The notes beneath the pieces are model-generated. The model saw only the letters and a list, made by a program, of their open reading frames with translations, searched no databases and had not been told where the DNA came from. Both the position numbers and the translations under genes were made by a program. A stretch of DNA of 64,000 bases from contig JBBQCW010000002.1 in NCBI GenBank assembly GCA_038319025.1, forward strand, positions 124,001 through 188,000, in the 5' to 3' direction. Shown in pieces: positions 25,337 through 32,522 of this stretch (positions are counted from its first letter, which is position 1; every line of letters starts with the position of its first letter). The DNA is from JBBQCW01 sp038319025 (lineage in GTDB: Bacteria > Actinomycetota > Thermoleophilia > Solirubrobacterales > Solirubrobacteraceae).

Positions 25337-26050
25337 TCACCCTCCGAGCAGGCCGCCCAGCGCATTTGATGCCCCGCCGCTGCCTGACGCCTGCGCCTGC
25401 ACCTGACCCTCGGACGGCTGCACCAGCACCCAGCCCTGGCCGCCGAAGGCCATCTGAATCGACTCACCGGAGCTCTTGCCGATCAGGTTCTTGAGCTTGA
25501 CGTCGGTCTTGATCGACGTCGTCACACCGGACGACCAGGTGATGGCCGCATTGGGGTCGGCGAACGTTGGCGCCGAGGCGACGTTCAGCAGGACGGGCGG
25601 ACCGTCGGAGAGGATCGCCACCCAGCCGGTGCCGTGGAGCTTGGTGTTGTAAAGGCCGCCGCCCATCATCGAACTGGCGCCCTGCACGCGCACGATGTCC
25701 CAGTCGATGCCGGCGTCGAAGGCCAGCACGTTCGGCCCGTTGACGGTGATCTCGTCGGCCTCGAGGTAGATCAGGTGGATGTCCTGGGCGCTGTCGGCCA
25801 GAAACACCTCGCCGGTCCCGTCGATTTTCATCAGCGACTGCCCTTCGCCGGTCATCGCCTTCTTCATCATGCGACCCATCCCGCCCGAGCCGGCGTGCTC
25901 AAAGGCGACCTGCCCTTGGTAGGCGACCATCGACCCGAGCTTGGCCTGCACCGTCACCTGCTGCAGCGAGACCTTCAGCAGCTTTGAGTTCTGGAGCGCG
26001 AACGCATCCGTGGAAGTCGTCTCGTTGAACTGGGCGAGGGTGGTCTGCAC
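25337..26050 (-). CDS. AIM24-family (DUF124) protein
   Basis: A 237-residue protein of the AIM24/TRAP-like family, a beta-sandwich fold of unknown biochemical role. Recognisable parts are GSMVAYQGQVAFEHAG, DIHLIYLEADEITVNGPNVLAFD, TKLHGTGWVAI and TSIKTDVKLKNLIGKSSGESIQM. The tail is glycine/serine/alanine-rich (GSGGASNALGGLLGG). The start is GTG at 26050: AAGGAG lies 6 bases upstream, whereas the longer ATG form at 26080 would place that site inside the gene. Members often form multimers and occur near stress or tellurium-resistance genes, but nothing here shows such a link. Confidence 0.85.
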   Translation of the reverse strand: MQTTLAQFNETTSTDAFALQNSKLLKVSLQQVTVQAKLGSMVAYQGQVAFEHAGSGGMGRMMKKAMTGEGQSLMKIDGTGEVFLADSAQDIHLIYLEADEITVNGPNVLAFDAGIDWDIVRVQGASSMMGGGLYNTKLHGTGWVAILSDGPPVLLNVASAPTFADPNAAITWSSGVTTSIKTDVKLKNLIGKSSGESIQMAFGGQGWVLVQPSEGQVQAQASGSGGASNALGGLLGG

Positions 26051-26232
26051 TGGGTGCTCCTTCGTCGGTGACCGGGACAAGGAGCCAACACCAACGAGCG
26101 CCGAGGGTCAAGCGGCGAGTGCTCACCCGCGCCGCCGGGCCGACCAGTCCGCCGAGAGAGCCGGCGGCCGGCCGGTGTTCAAGAGCGACCGGAGGCCGCG
26201 CCGCCGCTTGCGTTCGGGCCCGAGCGTTCAGG

Positions 26233-26279
26233 GGGTGAGGCGGAAAAGTGGCCGTCAGCCCAACAAATCCGCCTCACCC
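26233..26279. repeat. Hairpin repeat, copy 1
   Basis: GGGTGAGGCGGA (26233-26244) pairs perfectly with TCCGCCTCACCC (26268-26279), a 12-bp stem around a 23-base, comparatively AT-rich loop. The unit is repeated 62 bases downstream with one change in the loop. It lies in the 418-base non-coding gap between the AIM24 and sigma factor genes. Confidence 0.85.
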
Positions 26280-26297
26280 ACCGGGCAGCCCCAGACC

Positions 26298-26341
26298 TGA
26301 GGCGGAAAAGTCGCCGTCAGCCCAACAAATCCGCCTCACCC
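26298..26341. repeat. Hairpin repeat, copy 2
   Basis: Identical to copy 1 over 44 bases apart from one G/C difference at 26312. The stem TGAGGCGGA/TCCGCCTCA is 9 bp because the flanking bases no longer pair. The conserved loop includes GCCGTCAGCCCAACAAA. Stem and loop are both conserved, which argues for a functional or mobile unit rather than random drift. Confidence 0.85.
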
Positions 26342-26370
26342 CCGCGCCGCGCCAGGCCGGACGCCGCGCC

Positions 26371-26402
26371 GGGCCCGCCGGACGCCGGGCCCGCCGGACG
26401 CC
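26371..26402. repeat. Two tandem 16-bp repeats
   Basis: GGGCCCGCCGGACGCC occurs twice head to tail without mismatch, preceded by a partial copy (GGCCGGACGCC). Together with the hairpin repeats and the terminator it accounts for most of the gap before the sigma factor gene. Confidence 0.8.
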
Positions 26403-26418
26403 AAGCGCCCCGGAACGA

Positions 26419-26445
26419 CGAAGGCCCGCCGGTGGCGGGCCTTCG
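26419..26445 (-). terminator. Terminator hairpin after the sigma factor gene
   Basis: CGAAGGCCCGCC (26419-26430) and GGCGGGCCTTCG (26434-26445) form a perfect 12-bp stem with a 3-base loop, 24 bases past the sigma factor stop codon on the minus strand. Only a weak T-rich stretch follows, as is usual in high-GC actinobacteria. Confidence 0.75.
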
Positions 26446-26468
26446 ATCCGACTTGCTGATAGCGGGCG

Positions 26469-27572
26469 CTAGGAAACGTCGCGCAGCTTCTGCGCCTCAG
26501 CGAGGCTCTGCAGCTTCTTCAACGACTGGTTCTCGATCTGGCGGATGCGCTCGCGGGTGACGTTGAACGTCTTGCCCACGTCGTCCAGCGTGCGGGGGTG
26601 TTCCCCGCCGAGGCCGTAACGCAACTCCAGCACGCGACGCTCGCGGTAGGACAGGTTCTCCAGCGCTTCGCGCAGGGCTTCCTTGGTGAGGATCTCGGCG
26701 GCACGCTCGTACGGCGACTCGGCGCGCTCATCAGCGATGAACTGGCCGAACTCGGACTCCTCTTCGTCACCGACCGGCTTTTCCAGCGAGACCGGGGCCT
26801 GCGCTGAGCGCTTGATCGACTCGACCTCTTCGGGATCGATGCCGGTGACGGCGGCGATCTCGTCGGCCGTGGGCTCGCGGCCCAGTTCCGTGACGAGCTT
26901 GCGCTCGGCGCGGCCGATCTTGTTGAGCTTCTCGACGACGTGCACCGGGATGCGGATAGTGCGGGCCTTGTCGGCGAGCGCGCGAGCGATCGCCTGACGG
27001 ATCCACCACGTGGCGTACGTGGAGAACTTGAAGCCCTTGCGGTAGTCGAACTTCTCGGCCGCGCGGACCAGCCCGAGCGTGCCTTCCTGGATCAAGTCGA
27101 GGAAGGGCAGGCCCTGGTTGCGGTAGTTCTTGGCGATCGAGACGACGAGACGCAGGTTGGACTCGACCATCTTCTGCTTGGCGTCGAGGTCGCCGCGCTC
27201 GATGCGCTTGGCGAGATCGACCTCCTCCTGAGCGGTGAGCAGCCGAACCTTGCCGATGTCCTTGAGGAACAACTGCAGGGAGTCGGTCGTCATGTCCGCG
27301 CGCAGATCCAGGCCCGTACGAGCCTTGCGACGGGTGCGCTTATCGGGCGCGCGCTCCACCTGGGAGGCGACGGCCTGCTGCGGGTCGATCTCTTCGACCA
27401 GTTCGATCTCGGACTTTTCGAAGTGCTGATGCAGCTCTTCGACGTCCGACTCGTCCAGGTCGAGTTCGGCCACGGCCTTCGTGATCTCGGCAAACGTGAG
27501 CACGCCGACCTGCTGGCCCCGGGTGATGAGGCCCTTGACTTCTTCGAGTTCTTGGAGTTCAACCACTGACAT
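26469..27572 (-). CDS. sigA: Primary RNA polymerase sigma factor (RpoD/SigA)
   Basis: A 367-residue group 1 sigma-70 factor. Region 1.1 is at the N-terminus (ELQELEEVKGLITRGQQVGV). Region 1.2 is DSLQLFLKDIGKVRLLTAQEEVDLAKRIE. Region 2 contains GLPFLDLIQEGTLGLVRAAE and KGFKFSTYATWWIRQAIARA for -10 binding and melting. Region 3 follows, and region 4.2 is RTLDDVGKTFNVTRERIRQIE, the -35 reader. The linker between 1.1 and 1.2 is basic (RTRRKARTGLDL). The ATG at 27572 was preferred because MSVVELQELEEVK starts region 1.1 and AGGA lies upstream. It has a long leader, a strong promoter and a LexA-type box. Confidence 0.95.
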   Translation of the reverse strand: MSVVELQELEEVKGLITRGQQVGVLTFAEITKAVAELDLDESDVEELHQHFEKSEIELVEEIDPQQAVASQVERAPDKRTRRKARTGLDLRADMTTDSLQLFLKDIGKVRLLTAQEEVDLAKRIERGDLDAKQKMVESNLRLVVSIAKNYRNQGLPFLDLIQEGTLGLVRAAEKFDYRKGFKFSTYATWWIRQAIARALADKARTIRIPVHVVEKLNKIGRAERKLVTELGREPTADEIAAVTGIDPEEVESIKRSAQAPVSLEKPVGDEEESEFGQFIADERAESPYERAAEILTKEALREALENLSYRERRVLELRYGLGGEHPRTLDDVGKTFNVTRERIRQIENQSLKKLQSLAEAQKLRDVS

Positions 27573-27683
27573 GGGGGTCCTGTCTTCGTATGTCGGACGG
27601 GGCGAGCGCCCGACGGGATTCATCAATGAAACGGAACGTTCGGCCGGGGATCACGGCGAGGTTCTCAACCGGAGATATCGATC

Positions 27684-27697
27684 CGAACGTACGTTCC
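27684..27697. promoter_or_regulatory. LexA (SOS)-type box at the sigA transcription start
   Basis: CGAACGTACGTTCC fits the Gram-positive LexA consensus CGAACRNRYGTTYC at every position and contains a perfect 12-bp palindrome. It begins 2 bases downstream of the sigA -10 element, over the expected transcription start, where a bound repressor would block initiation. Confidence 0.65.
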
Positions 27698-27699
27698 TC

Positions 27700-27728
27700 A
27701 GTATAGGCACTTTACTTTATGAAGTCAA
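27700..27728 (-). promoter_or_regulatory. sigA promoter (-35 TTGACT, -10 TATACT)
   Basis: On the minus strand TTGACT (27723-27728) and TATACT (27700-27705) are separated by exactly 17 bases, the ideal sigma-70 arrangement. The surrounding DNA is AT-rich. The transcript would start near 27693, giving a leader of about 120 bases before the sigA start codon. Confidence 0.85.
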
Positions 27729-27860
27729 GCAATCGGTCTTACAGCTCTACACTTCCAAGCAGTACTACGACCGGAGCGGGCGAATGTTTCACCGATCTCG
27801 CGGGAATATCCGCGAACAGGCGTGTAGGCGTCCGAGCGGGTCGTACGCGATGATGTGCGC

Positions 27861-28382
27861 GTGACGCCCGACAAGACCCCTGACGTCATCGGCAACCTGC
27901 CCCGGACGCGCCCTTCGAGAACGACGCCGCGCCGCGAGGCTGCCCGCGCGAAGGCCCGGGCCGGTTCGGCGTCCGCAGTGTCCACCACGACGGAGAAGCC
28001 CGCGGCGGCGAAGCGACCGTCGACAGCGGCGCGTGCACCCAAGGCCCCGAAGTCCGCGCCAGCACCCAAGACGTCCCGCGCCGCGACCGAGCGCAAGGTC
28101 AAAGCCGTCACCAAGACGGCGGCTGCCACGCGCGCCGCCGAACTGGGCAAAGCCAAGCGGGCAGCTGCTGCCGCCTCCAAGGCCAAAGCGAAGGCCCCCG
28201 CTCCCGCGCGTGTCGGCGCCGCGACCAAGCGCCCGAAGGCGCCGATCCCGCCCGCCGGCTACGCCGTCCCCGGTGATGAGCGCGGTGGCGACGCCGCCGA
28301 TGTGCTCGCCGAGGCCGTTCGCGCCGCCGGCTCACTCGCGCAGGCCGGCGCCGGCTTGCTGCGCGGCCTGCTGCGCGTCTGA
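27861..28382 (+). CDS. Lysine/alanine/proline-rich basic protein, possibly DNA-binding
   Basis: A 173-residue protein without a recognised domain. Residues 20-125 are strongly basic and low-complexity, rich in AAK/KAK/PAK-type units (AAAKRPSTAARAPKAPKSA, ASKAKAKAPAPA). They resemble histone H1 tails and the tails of mycobacterial HupB. The last 40 residues differ: GYAVPGDERGGDAADVLAEA followed by an alanine/leucine-rich amphipathic helix ending GLLRGLLRV. A nucleoid-binding or nucleic-acid-compacting role is plausible but unproven. The start is one of two GTG codons (27861, or 27855); no Shine-Dalgarno is seen. Codon use fits the neighbours. Confidence 0.6.
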   Translation: MTPDKTPDVIGNLPRTRPSRTTPRREAARAKARAGSASAVSTTTEKPAAAKRPSTAARAPKAPKSAPAPKTSRAATERKVKAVTKTAAATRAAELGKAKRAAAAASKAKAKAPAPARVGAATKRPKAPIPPAGYAVPGDERGGDAADVLAEAVRAAGSLAQAGAGLLRGLLRV

Positions 28383-28425
28383 CCTGAGCCGGCGCACCGC
28401 GCAGCCGGCACGTCGCCGGCCTCGC

Positions 28426-28431
28426 TACACT
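28426..28431 (+). promoter_or_regulatory. -10 element ahead of the c-di-AMP riboswitch
   Basis: TACACT lies 7 to 8 bases before the likely 5' end of the riboswitch RNA. No clear -35 is visible. Confidence 0.4.
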
Positions 28432-28437
28432 CTTCAG

Positions 28438-28580
28438 CGTCAGCCGAGTCCTTGCACGTCCGCGTGCATGGAGCGGGGGAACCACTTGTGGACTGTTGTC
28501 TGGTCCACGGGGGCGAATCGGCCTCATCGGAGGCTGTAGCGCGCAAGCGCGAGCCCGTCAGCTCACCTCGTAGGCAGACA
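28438..28580 (+). ncRNA. Cyclic di-AMP riboswitch (ydaO/yuaA class)
   Basis: The leader of the RlpA-like gene has the conserved blocks of the ydaO class in the right order: GGAGCGGGGGAACCAC (28470-28485), GGGGGCGAATCGGCC (28509-28523), a variable hairpin (GCGCGCAAGCGCG), and GAGCCCGTCAGCTCACCTCG (28551-28570) followed by TAGGC. These match the actinobacterial form found upstream of resuscitation-promoting-factor, NlpC/P60 and RlpA genes. Binding of c-di-AMP normally turns expression off. The 5' and 3' limits are approximate. The riboswitch ends close to the GTG start, so both translational and transcriptional control are possible. Confidence 0.9.
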
Positions 28581-28592
28581 CGACAAAGCATT

Positions 28593-29312
28593 GTGATTCG
28601 CCCCCGCGACATCTCCACGTCTGCGGTCGCCCTGGTTGTGGCGGCCCTCTTTGCGCTGCCCGCAACCGCTGGCGCGCAGTCGAGCGCGACCACCGGCGGG
28701 CTGCAGGCCGATCCGAATCAGCCCTACCTGACGGCAGGCGCCGGGGTCATCGTTCGTCGCCGCGCCACCATCACCGGCCGCCTGGCGGGTGTGAAGGCAG
28801 GGCGCCTGATCGATGTCCAAGCTCGCCGCGGGAGCGGCGCATGGGTCTCGGCGGGTAGCGCCAACGCCGCTGCGGACGGCAGCTTCTCGGTCACGTGGCG
28901 CGCCCGGCATCTCGGCCGTTACAGCCTGCGCGCCCTTCCCCACGATGCCGCCACGTCGGCCTCCGCCGACGTTCAGCCGAGCACCACGACGCTGGCGCAC
29001 CTCGCGGCGCGAGCCACCTGGTTCGGTCCGAGCGACAACGGGTCCACCACCGCCTGCGGGGTCAAGCTGACCACCACGGTGCTGGGTGTCGCCCATCGCA
29101 CCCTGCCTTGCGGCACGCAGGTCAGCATCCTCTTCAAGGGTCGCGAGATCACCGTCCCGGTCATCGACCGTGGTCCCTACCGGTCCGGTGTGGACTGGGA
29201 TATGACGCAAGGCACCGCCGCCGCACTCAACTTCACCGACACCGGCTTGGGCACCATCGGCGCCGTCGCGTTGCGCGACGAACCGCTGGCCGCGCTCGCC
29301 GGTAAGCACTGA
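28593..29312 (+). CDS. RlpA-like exported protein with double-psi beta-barrel domain
   Basis: A 239-residue exported protein. A signal peptide (STSAVALVVAALFALPATAGAQ) is followed by an Ig-like beta domain (about residues 45-130, RATITGRLAGVKAGRLIDVQ) and a C-terminal DPBB/RlpA domain. The latter has ATWFGPSDNGSTTACGVKL, HRTLPCGTQVSILFKGREI, the key VPVIDRGPY motif with the catalytic-type aspartate of lytic RlpA/3D domains, and DWDMTQGTAAALNF. The two cysteines could form a disulfide. It is expected to act on peptidoglycan or bind the wall. The start is GTG at 28593, directly after a c-di-AMP riboswitch. Confidence 0.87.
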   Translation: MIRPRDISTSAVALVVAALFALPATAGAQSSATTGGLQADPNQPYLTAGAGVIVRRRATITGRLAGVKAGRLIDVQARRGSGAWVSAGSANAAADGSFSVTWRARHLGRYSLRALPHDAATSASADVQPSTTTLAHLAARATWFGPSDNGSTTACGVKLTTTVLGVAHRTLPCGTQVSILFKGREITVPVIDRGPYRSGVDWDMTQGTAAALNFTDTGLGTIGAVALRDEPLAALAGKH

Positions 29313-29332
29313 GCTGCGGTCCGCCGGCCTGC

Positions 29333-30298
29333 TCAGGCCAGGCGAACGCCCGCGGCCCGAGCGGCGAAGACGCCCTCGTCCGCGTGCTCGGCCAACCCAT
29401 CGGCGTCGGCCCCGTCGTCCGGGCAGACGGCAAGACCGATCGACACGGTGAGCGGCGCGCCGTGCAGCGAGGCTCCCGCCGCGACGGCATCAGCGATCCG
29501 GTGGGCCAACTCACGTGCCTCGGGCCGCTCCAAGCCTGCGGCGACGATCCAGTAACGCCCGATCCGCTCACGCACCAAAGCGTCCTCACCGCGCAGCTCG
29601 GCGCGCACAGCACGCTCGACACGGTCGACGGCATCGGCCAGCTCCTGGCCGACCTCTGCCGCGACGAGGCGCTCGACCTCGTCCAGGTCGGCGAGCAGCA
29701 CCGTGAATGGCGTGGCATCGCGGGTGTGCCGAGCCAGGGCAAAGTCCACCGGCCGCAACCACGGGTCCCGTTCGACGCGGTGGACGTCGTGGACCAGGAA
29801 CGGCGCTTCGCCGGGTTCAGGGCCAGGGCGGGCAACCGGCGGGTCCAGCGCGACGCCTTGCTCCAGAGTGGCCGCGGCGACCGCCGCACCTACGAGGGCG
29901 AGCCGTTCAGCCAGGTCGCCGACCAATCGAGGATCGGGATCCGCAGGCAGCGCGGAACGCAGCACCCCCCAGGTGACGGTGCGCAGCGCATCGACGGCGG
30001 CGGCGGCGTCAGCCGCATCCCGAGCACCCGCCAAGGCGCCGGCGCGACCGGCCAGGGCGAAGCGATCGCCGCCGGGCCGCAGGCGATCCAGGGCGACGTC
30101 ATCGCGTAACGCTTCGACCAGCGCATCGCAGAGCGCGGGCGCGTCGCGGGCGAGGTCGGCGGCCGGGAGCGCTGCCGCCGCGGCCAGGGGCGCGCGGGCG
30201 ATCAGCGCCAGCAGCCACGCCTTCGCGAGGGCTGTGCCATCCGCCATCGGGGCGTCCGCAACCGGGCGGGCACCCCGCGGGTAAGACCACATGTCCAT
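29333..30298 (-). CDS. GGDEF-like protein with a degenerate active site
   Basis: A 321-residue protein. The first 150 residues are alanine-rich helices (LAKAWLLALIARAPLAAAAA and onward). The last 150 resemble a GGDEF domain: FTVLLADLDEVERL (the DxD-type metal strand), then HRIADAVAAGASLHGAPLTVSIGLAVCPDDG (the VTVSIGIA strand) and ADEGVFAARAAG. Where active diguanylate cyclases have GGDEF, this protein has IGRYW in RERIGRYWIVAAG, so catalysis is very unlikely; it may be a sensor or a nucleotide-binding pseudoenzyme. The start is ATG 30298, with the GTACACC sequence 6 bases upstream. It is divergent from moeA. Confidence 0.7.
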   Translation of the reverse strand: MDMWSYPRGARPVADAPMADGTALAKAWLLALIARAPLAAAAALPAADLARDAPALCDALVEALRDDVALDRLRPGGDRFALAGRAGALAGARDAADAAAAVDALRTVTWGVLRSALPADPDPRLVGDLAERLALVGAAVAAATLEQGVALDPPVARPGPEPGEAPFLVHDVHRVERDPWLRPVDFALARHTRDATPFTVLLADLDEVERLVAAEVGQELADAVDRVERAVRAELRGEDALVRERIGRYWIVAAGLERPEARELAHRIADAVAAGASLHGAPLTVSIGLAVCPDDGADADGLAEHADEGVFAARAAGVRLA

Positions 30299-30333
30299 GG
30301 GCACGGTGTACCAGTCTCGCGGGACAAGTGCGA

Positions 30334-30339
30334 GAGAAT
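30334..30339 (+). promoter_or_regulatory. Leaderless -10 element of moeA
   Basis: GAGAAT ends 7 bases before the moeA ATG. No Shine-Dalgarno is present between them. Confidence 0.4.
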
Positions 30340-30346
30340 CGCCGCT

Positions 30347-31537
30347 ATGCACGAACTTCCGATCCCCGTCCAGGAGGCTCGCCTGCGGATCCTGGCCGCC
30401 GCAGGCCCGCTCGGCGCTGTCGATGTGGCCGTGGCCGACGCCCTCGATCGCGTGCTGGCGGAGACGGTCGCGGCGGCCCATGACGTGCCGCGTTTCGCCG
30501 TCAGCGCGATGGATGGATTTGCTCTGCGCGCCGGCCCGGCGGGGCGCGTGCTGCGCATCGCGGGTGAGTCTCGCGCCGGCGCCCCGGCGGACGGCACCCT
30601 CGCCGAGGGCGAGGCGTTCCGGATCTCCACCGGCGCGGCCGTGCCGCACGGCGCCGACGCTGTCGTGATGGTCGAGCGCACCGACGAGCGGCCGGACGGG
30701 ACGGTGCTGATCGAAGCGGAAGCGGCCACCGGGCAGAACGTGCGCGGCCCCGGCGAGGACCTGCGGGCCGGCGCCGACCTTCTGTTTGCGGGAGACCGCC
30801 TCAGCCCTGCTCACCTCGGCGTGGCCATCAACGCAGGGCGGGCCACCGTCCGCTGCATCGCCCGCCCGCGCGTGGCGGTCCTGGCCACAGGTGACGAACT
30901 GACCGACCCCGGTGCCCCGCTGGGGCCCGGTGCCATCCATGACTCCAATGGCCCCACCCTCGCGGCGCTGGCGCGCCGGGCCGGTGCGGACGTAGTCCAC
31001 GTAGGGCGGGTTCGCGATACCGCCGAAGAGACGCGCTCCGCCGTCGCCGAAGCGCTTCAGATGGCCGATGTCCTGCTGCTGTCGGGCGGCGTCTCGGTCG
31101 GGCCGCACGATCACGTGAAGGGCGCTCTGGAAGCGTGCGGAGTCCACGAGGAGTTCTGGCGCGTGGCCCTGCGACCTGGGCAGCCGACCTGGTTCGGCAC
31201 GCGAGGGGCACAACTCATATTCGGCCTGCCGGGCAACCCCGTTTCGGCCGCCGTCACGTTCCTGCTCTTCGCCCGCCCGGCGCTCGCCGTACTCGGCGGC
31301 GCTACTCCAAGCCCCGATGGCGCGGGACTCACCGCACGACTCGGAGAGGCGATTCCCCGCCTGCCCACGCGCACCCAGGCCGTCCGCGTTCACCTCGAAG
31401 GCGGTGTCGCCCACCTCACCGGCCGCCAGGAGTCACACGTCTTCTCATCGATGCTGACCGCCGACGCGCTGGCGATCATCGATCCGGGTGAAGGTGAGGC
31501 CCAAGCCGGCGCCGAGGTGGCGATCGAACTGATTTGA
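30347..31537 (+). CDS. moeA: Molybdopterin molybdenumtransferase MoeA
   Basis: A 396-residue enzyme that inserts molybdate into adenylated molybdopterin, completing molybdenum cofactor. Domains follow the usual order. The MoeA N-terminal part has the DVPRFAVSAMDGFALRAG motif (PxFxxSAMDGYA) and RISTGAAVPHGADAVVMVE. The MoCF-biosynthesis domain has VLATGDELTDPGAPLGPGAIHDSNGPTL and VLLLSGGVSVGPHDHVK. The C-terminal domain includes IFGLPGNPVSAAVTF. Length matches the family. No other moa/mob genes are nearby. It appears to be a single-gene unit. Confidence 0.95.
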   Translation: MHELPIPVQEARLRILAAAGPLGAVDVAVADALDRVLAETVAAAHDVPRFAVSAMDGFALRAGPAGRVLRIAGESRAGAPADGTLAEGEAFRISTGAAVPHGADAVVMVERTDERPDGTVLIEAEAATGQNVRGPGEDLRAGADLLFAGDRLSPAHLGVAINAGRATVRCIARPRVAVLATGDELTDPGAPLGPGAIHDSNGPTLAALARRAGADVVHVGRVRDTAEETRSAVAEALQMADVLLLSGGVSVGPHDHVKGALEACGVHEEFWRVALRPGQPTWFGTRGAQLIFGLPGNPVSAAVTFLLFARPALAVLGGATPSPDGAGLTARLGEAIPRLPTRTQAVRVHLEGGVAHLTGRQESHVFSSMLTADALAIIDPGEGEAQAGAEVAIELI

Positions 31538-31550
31538 GCGGGATGCCCGA

Positions 31551-32423
31551 TCAGGCGGCTTCGAGGTAGGAGATCACCCGGTTGGCCAGCGCGGTCAGCG
31601 CCGGCGCCGGGCTCTCCAGGGCCAGCGGTCGCTCGGCCAGCGCCGCTTCGCATACCGCGCCGTACTCGGGGTCAGCCCGGGTGACCAGCCGTGCGGCCAC
31701 GGTCGCAGCGCGACGCGTGGCGTAGGGGTCCATCGTCCAGATCGCTTCGAACCGGCGCTCCATGTCGTCGGCCCCTCCGGCCTCCGTCACCCCAGGCTGC
31801 TCCCACGCCAGCAGACACGCCGCGTACCCGGGCGCGTCGACGATCACGGCCCACTCATTGCCTAACGCGTCCGCGGGGGCGATCGGGATCTCCACCGGAC
31901 CACCCTCCGGGTGCCGCACCGCGGGGAAGTCGGCGAACACCGCGGAAGTGTCCGCGCGGGCCGACATCTCGCGGTACCGCGGCTCTACGGCGCGGTAGAA
32001 AGCCTCGTGCTGGAAGGCACCGAACAGGATCGGCTCGACGGCCTGAGCGATCATCTCGTGCTCGATGGCGCGACTGAGTGCCACCAGCGTCGATTTGCGC
32101 AGCACCTGGGGCCGCGCGGCCGGATCGGCGCTCGCCACCGCCGCGTAGATCGAGGGTCGGTCCGTCGGCCCTCCCGTCTCGTTCGCCCGCTCGATCGCGG
32201 CCGGCACCGAAAGCCCACGCCTCCGGTAGGCCACGACGCGGCGCAGTGCCTCCACGTCGTCCTGGGTATAGCGACGGTAGCCGCCGTCCGTGCGGCCGGG
32301 TACAGGGAACCCGTACCGCTGCTCCCACATACGGATCGTGCCGGCAGCCAGGCCCGTAGCCTCCGCCACCGCCTTGATGGCAAGTGCATGTCCGGGAATG
32401 GGTGTGGGTATACGCGTATTCAT
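31551..32423 (-). CDS. MerR-family regulator with a DICT sensory domain
   Basis: A 290-residue regulator. The N-terminal MerR helix-turn-helix (residues 13-85) reads AIKAVAEATGLAAGTIRMWEQRYGFPVPGR followed by the wing GGYRRYTQDDVEALRRVVAYR. The C-terminal 170 residues are a DICT domain (KSTLVALSRAIEHEMIAQAV, FYRAVEPRYREMSARADTSAVFADF), a sensory module associated with light-response and diguanylate-cyclase-type two-component systems. The start at 32423 has GGAGA 9 bases upstream. It is divergent from an NAD(P)-binding gene with about 100 bases between, so it may control that gene. The photolyase and other light-related genes are far away. Confidence 0.87.
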   Translation of the reverse strand: MNTRIPTPIPGHALAIKAVAEATGLAAGTIRMWEQRYGFPVPGRTDGGYRRYTQDDVEALRRVVAYRRRGLSVPAAIERANETGGPTDRPSIYAAVASADPAARPQVLRKSTLVALSRAIEHEMIAQAVEPILFGAFQHEAFYRAVEPRYREMSARADTSAVFADFPAVRHPEGGPVEIPIAPADALGNEWAVIVDAPGYAACLLAWEQPGVTEAGGADDMERRFEAIWTMDPYATRRAATVAARLVTRADPEYGAVCEAALAERPLALESPAPALTALANRVISYLEAA

Positions 32424-32509
32424 ACGAGGCAATCTCCGTCTCCAAGCGGCGATCGGGGAGAGTACGACGGAGAAGACTCTCCGGGTCATCGTCGCGGCGC
32501 GTCCGGTCG

Positions 32510-32515
32510 TATCCC
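32510..32515 (+). promoter_or_regulatory. Leaderless -10 element of the NAD(P)-binding gene
   Basis: TATCCC ends 7 bases before ATG 32523, with no Shine-Dalgarno. It lies in the divergent space shared with the MerR-DICT gene. Confidence 0.45.
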
Positions 32516-32522
32516 TTCACAC

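Noticed and set aside
26233..26341. The two 44-base repeats looked at first like a very short CRISPR array
   Set aside because: Only two copies, an 18-base spacer, a long stem-loop inside each repeat and no cas genes.
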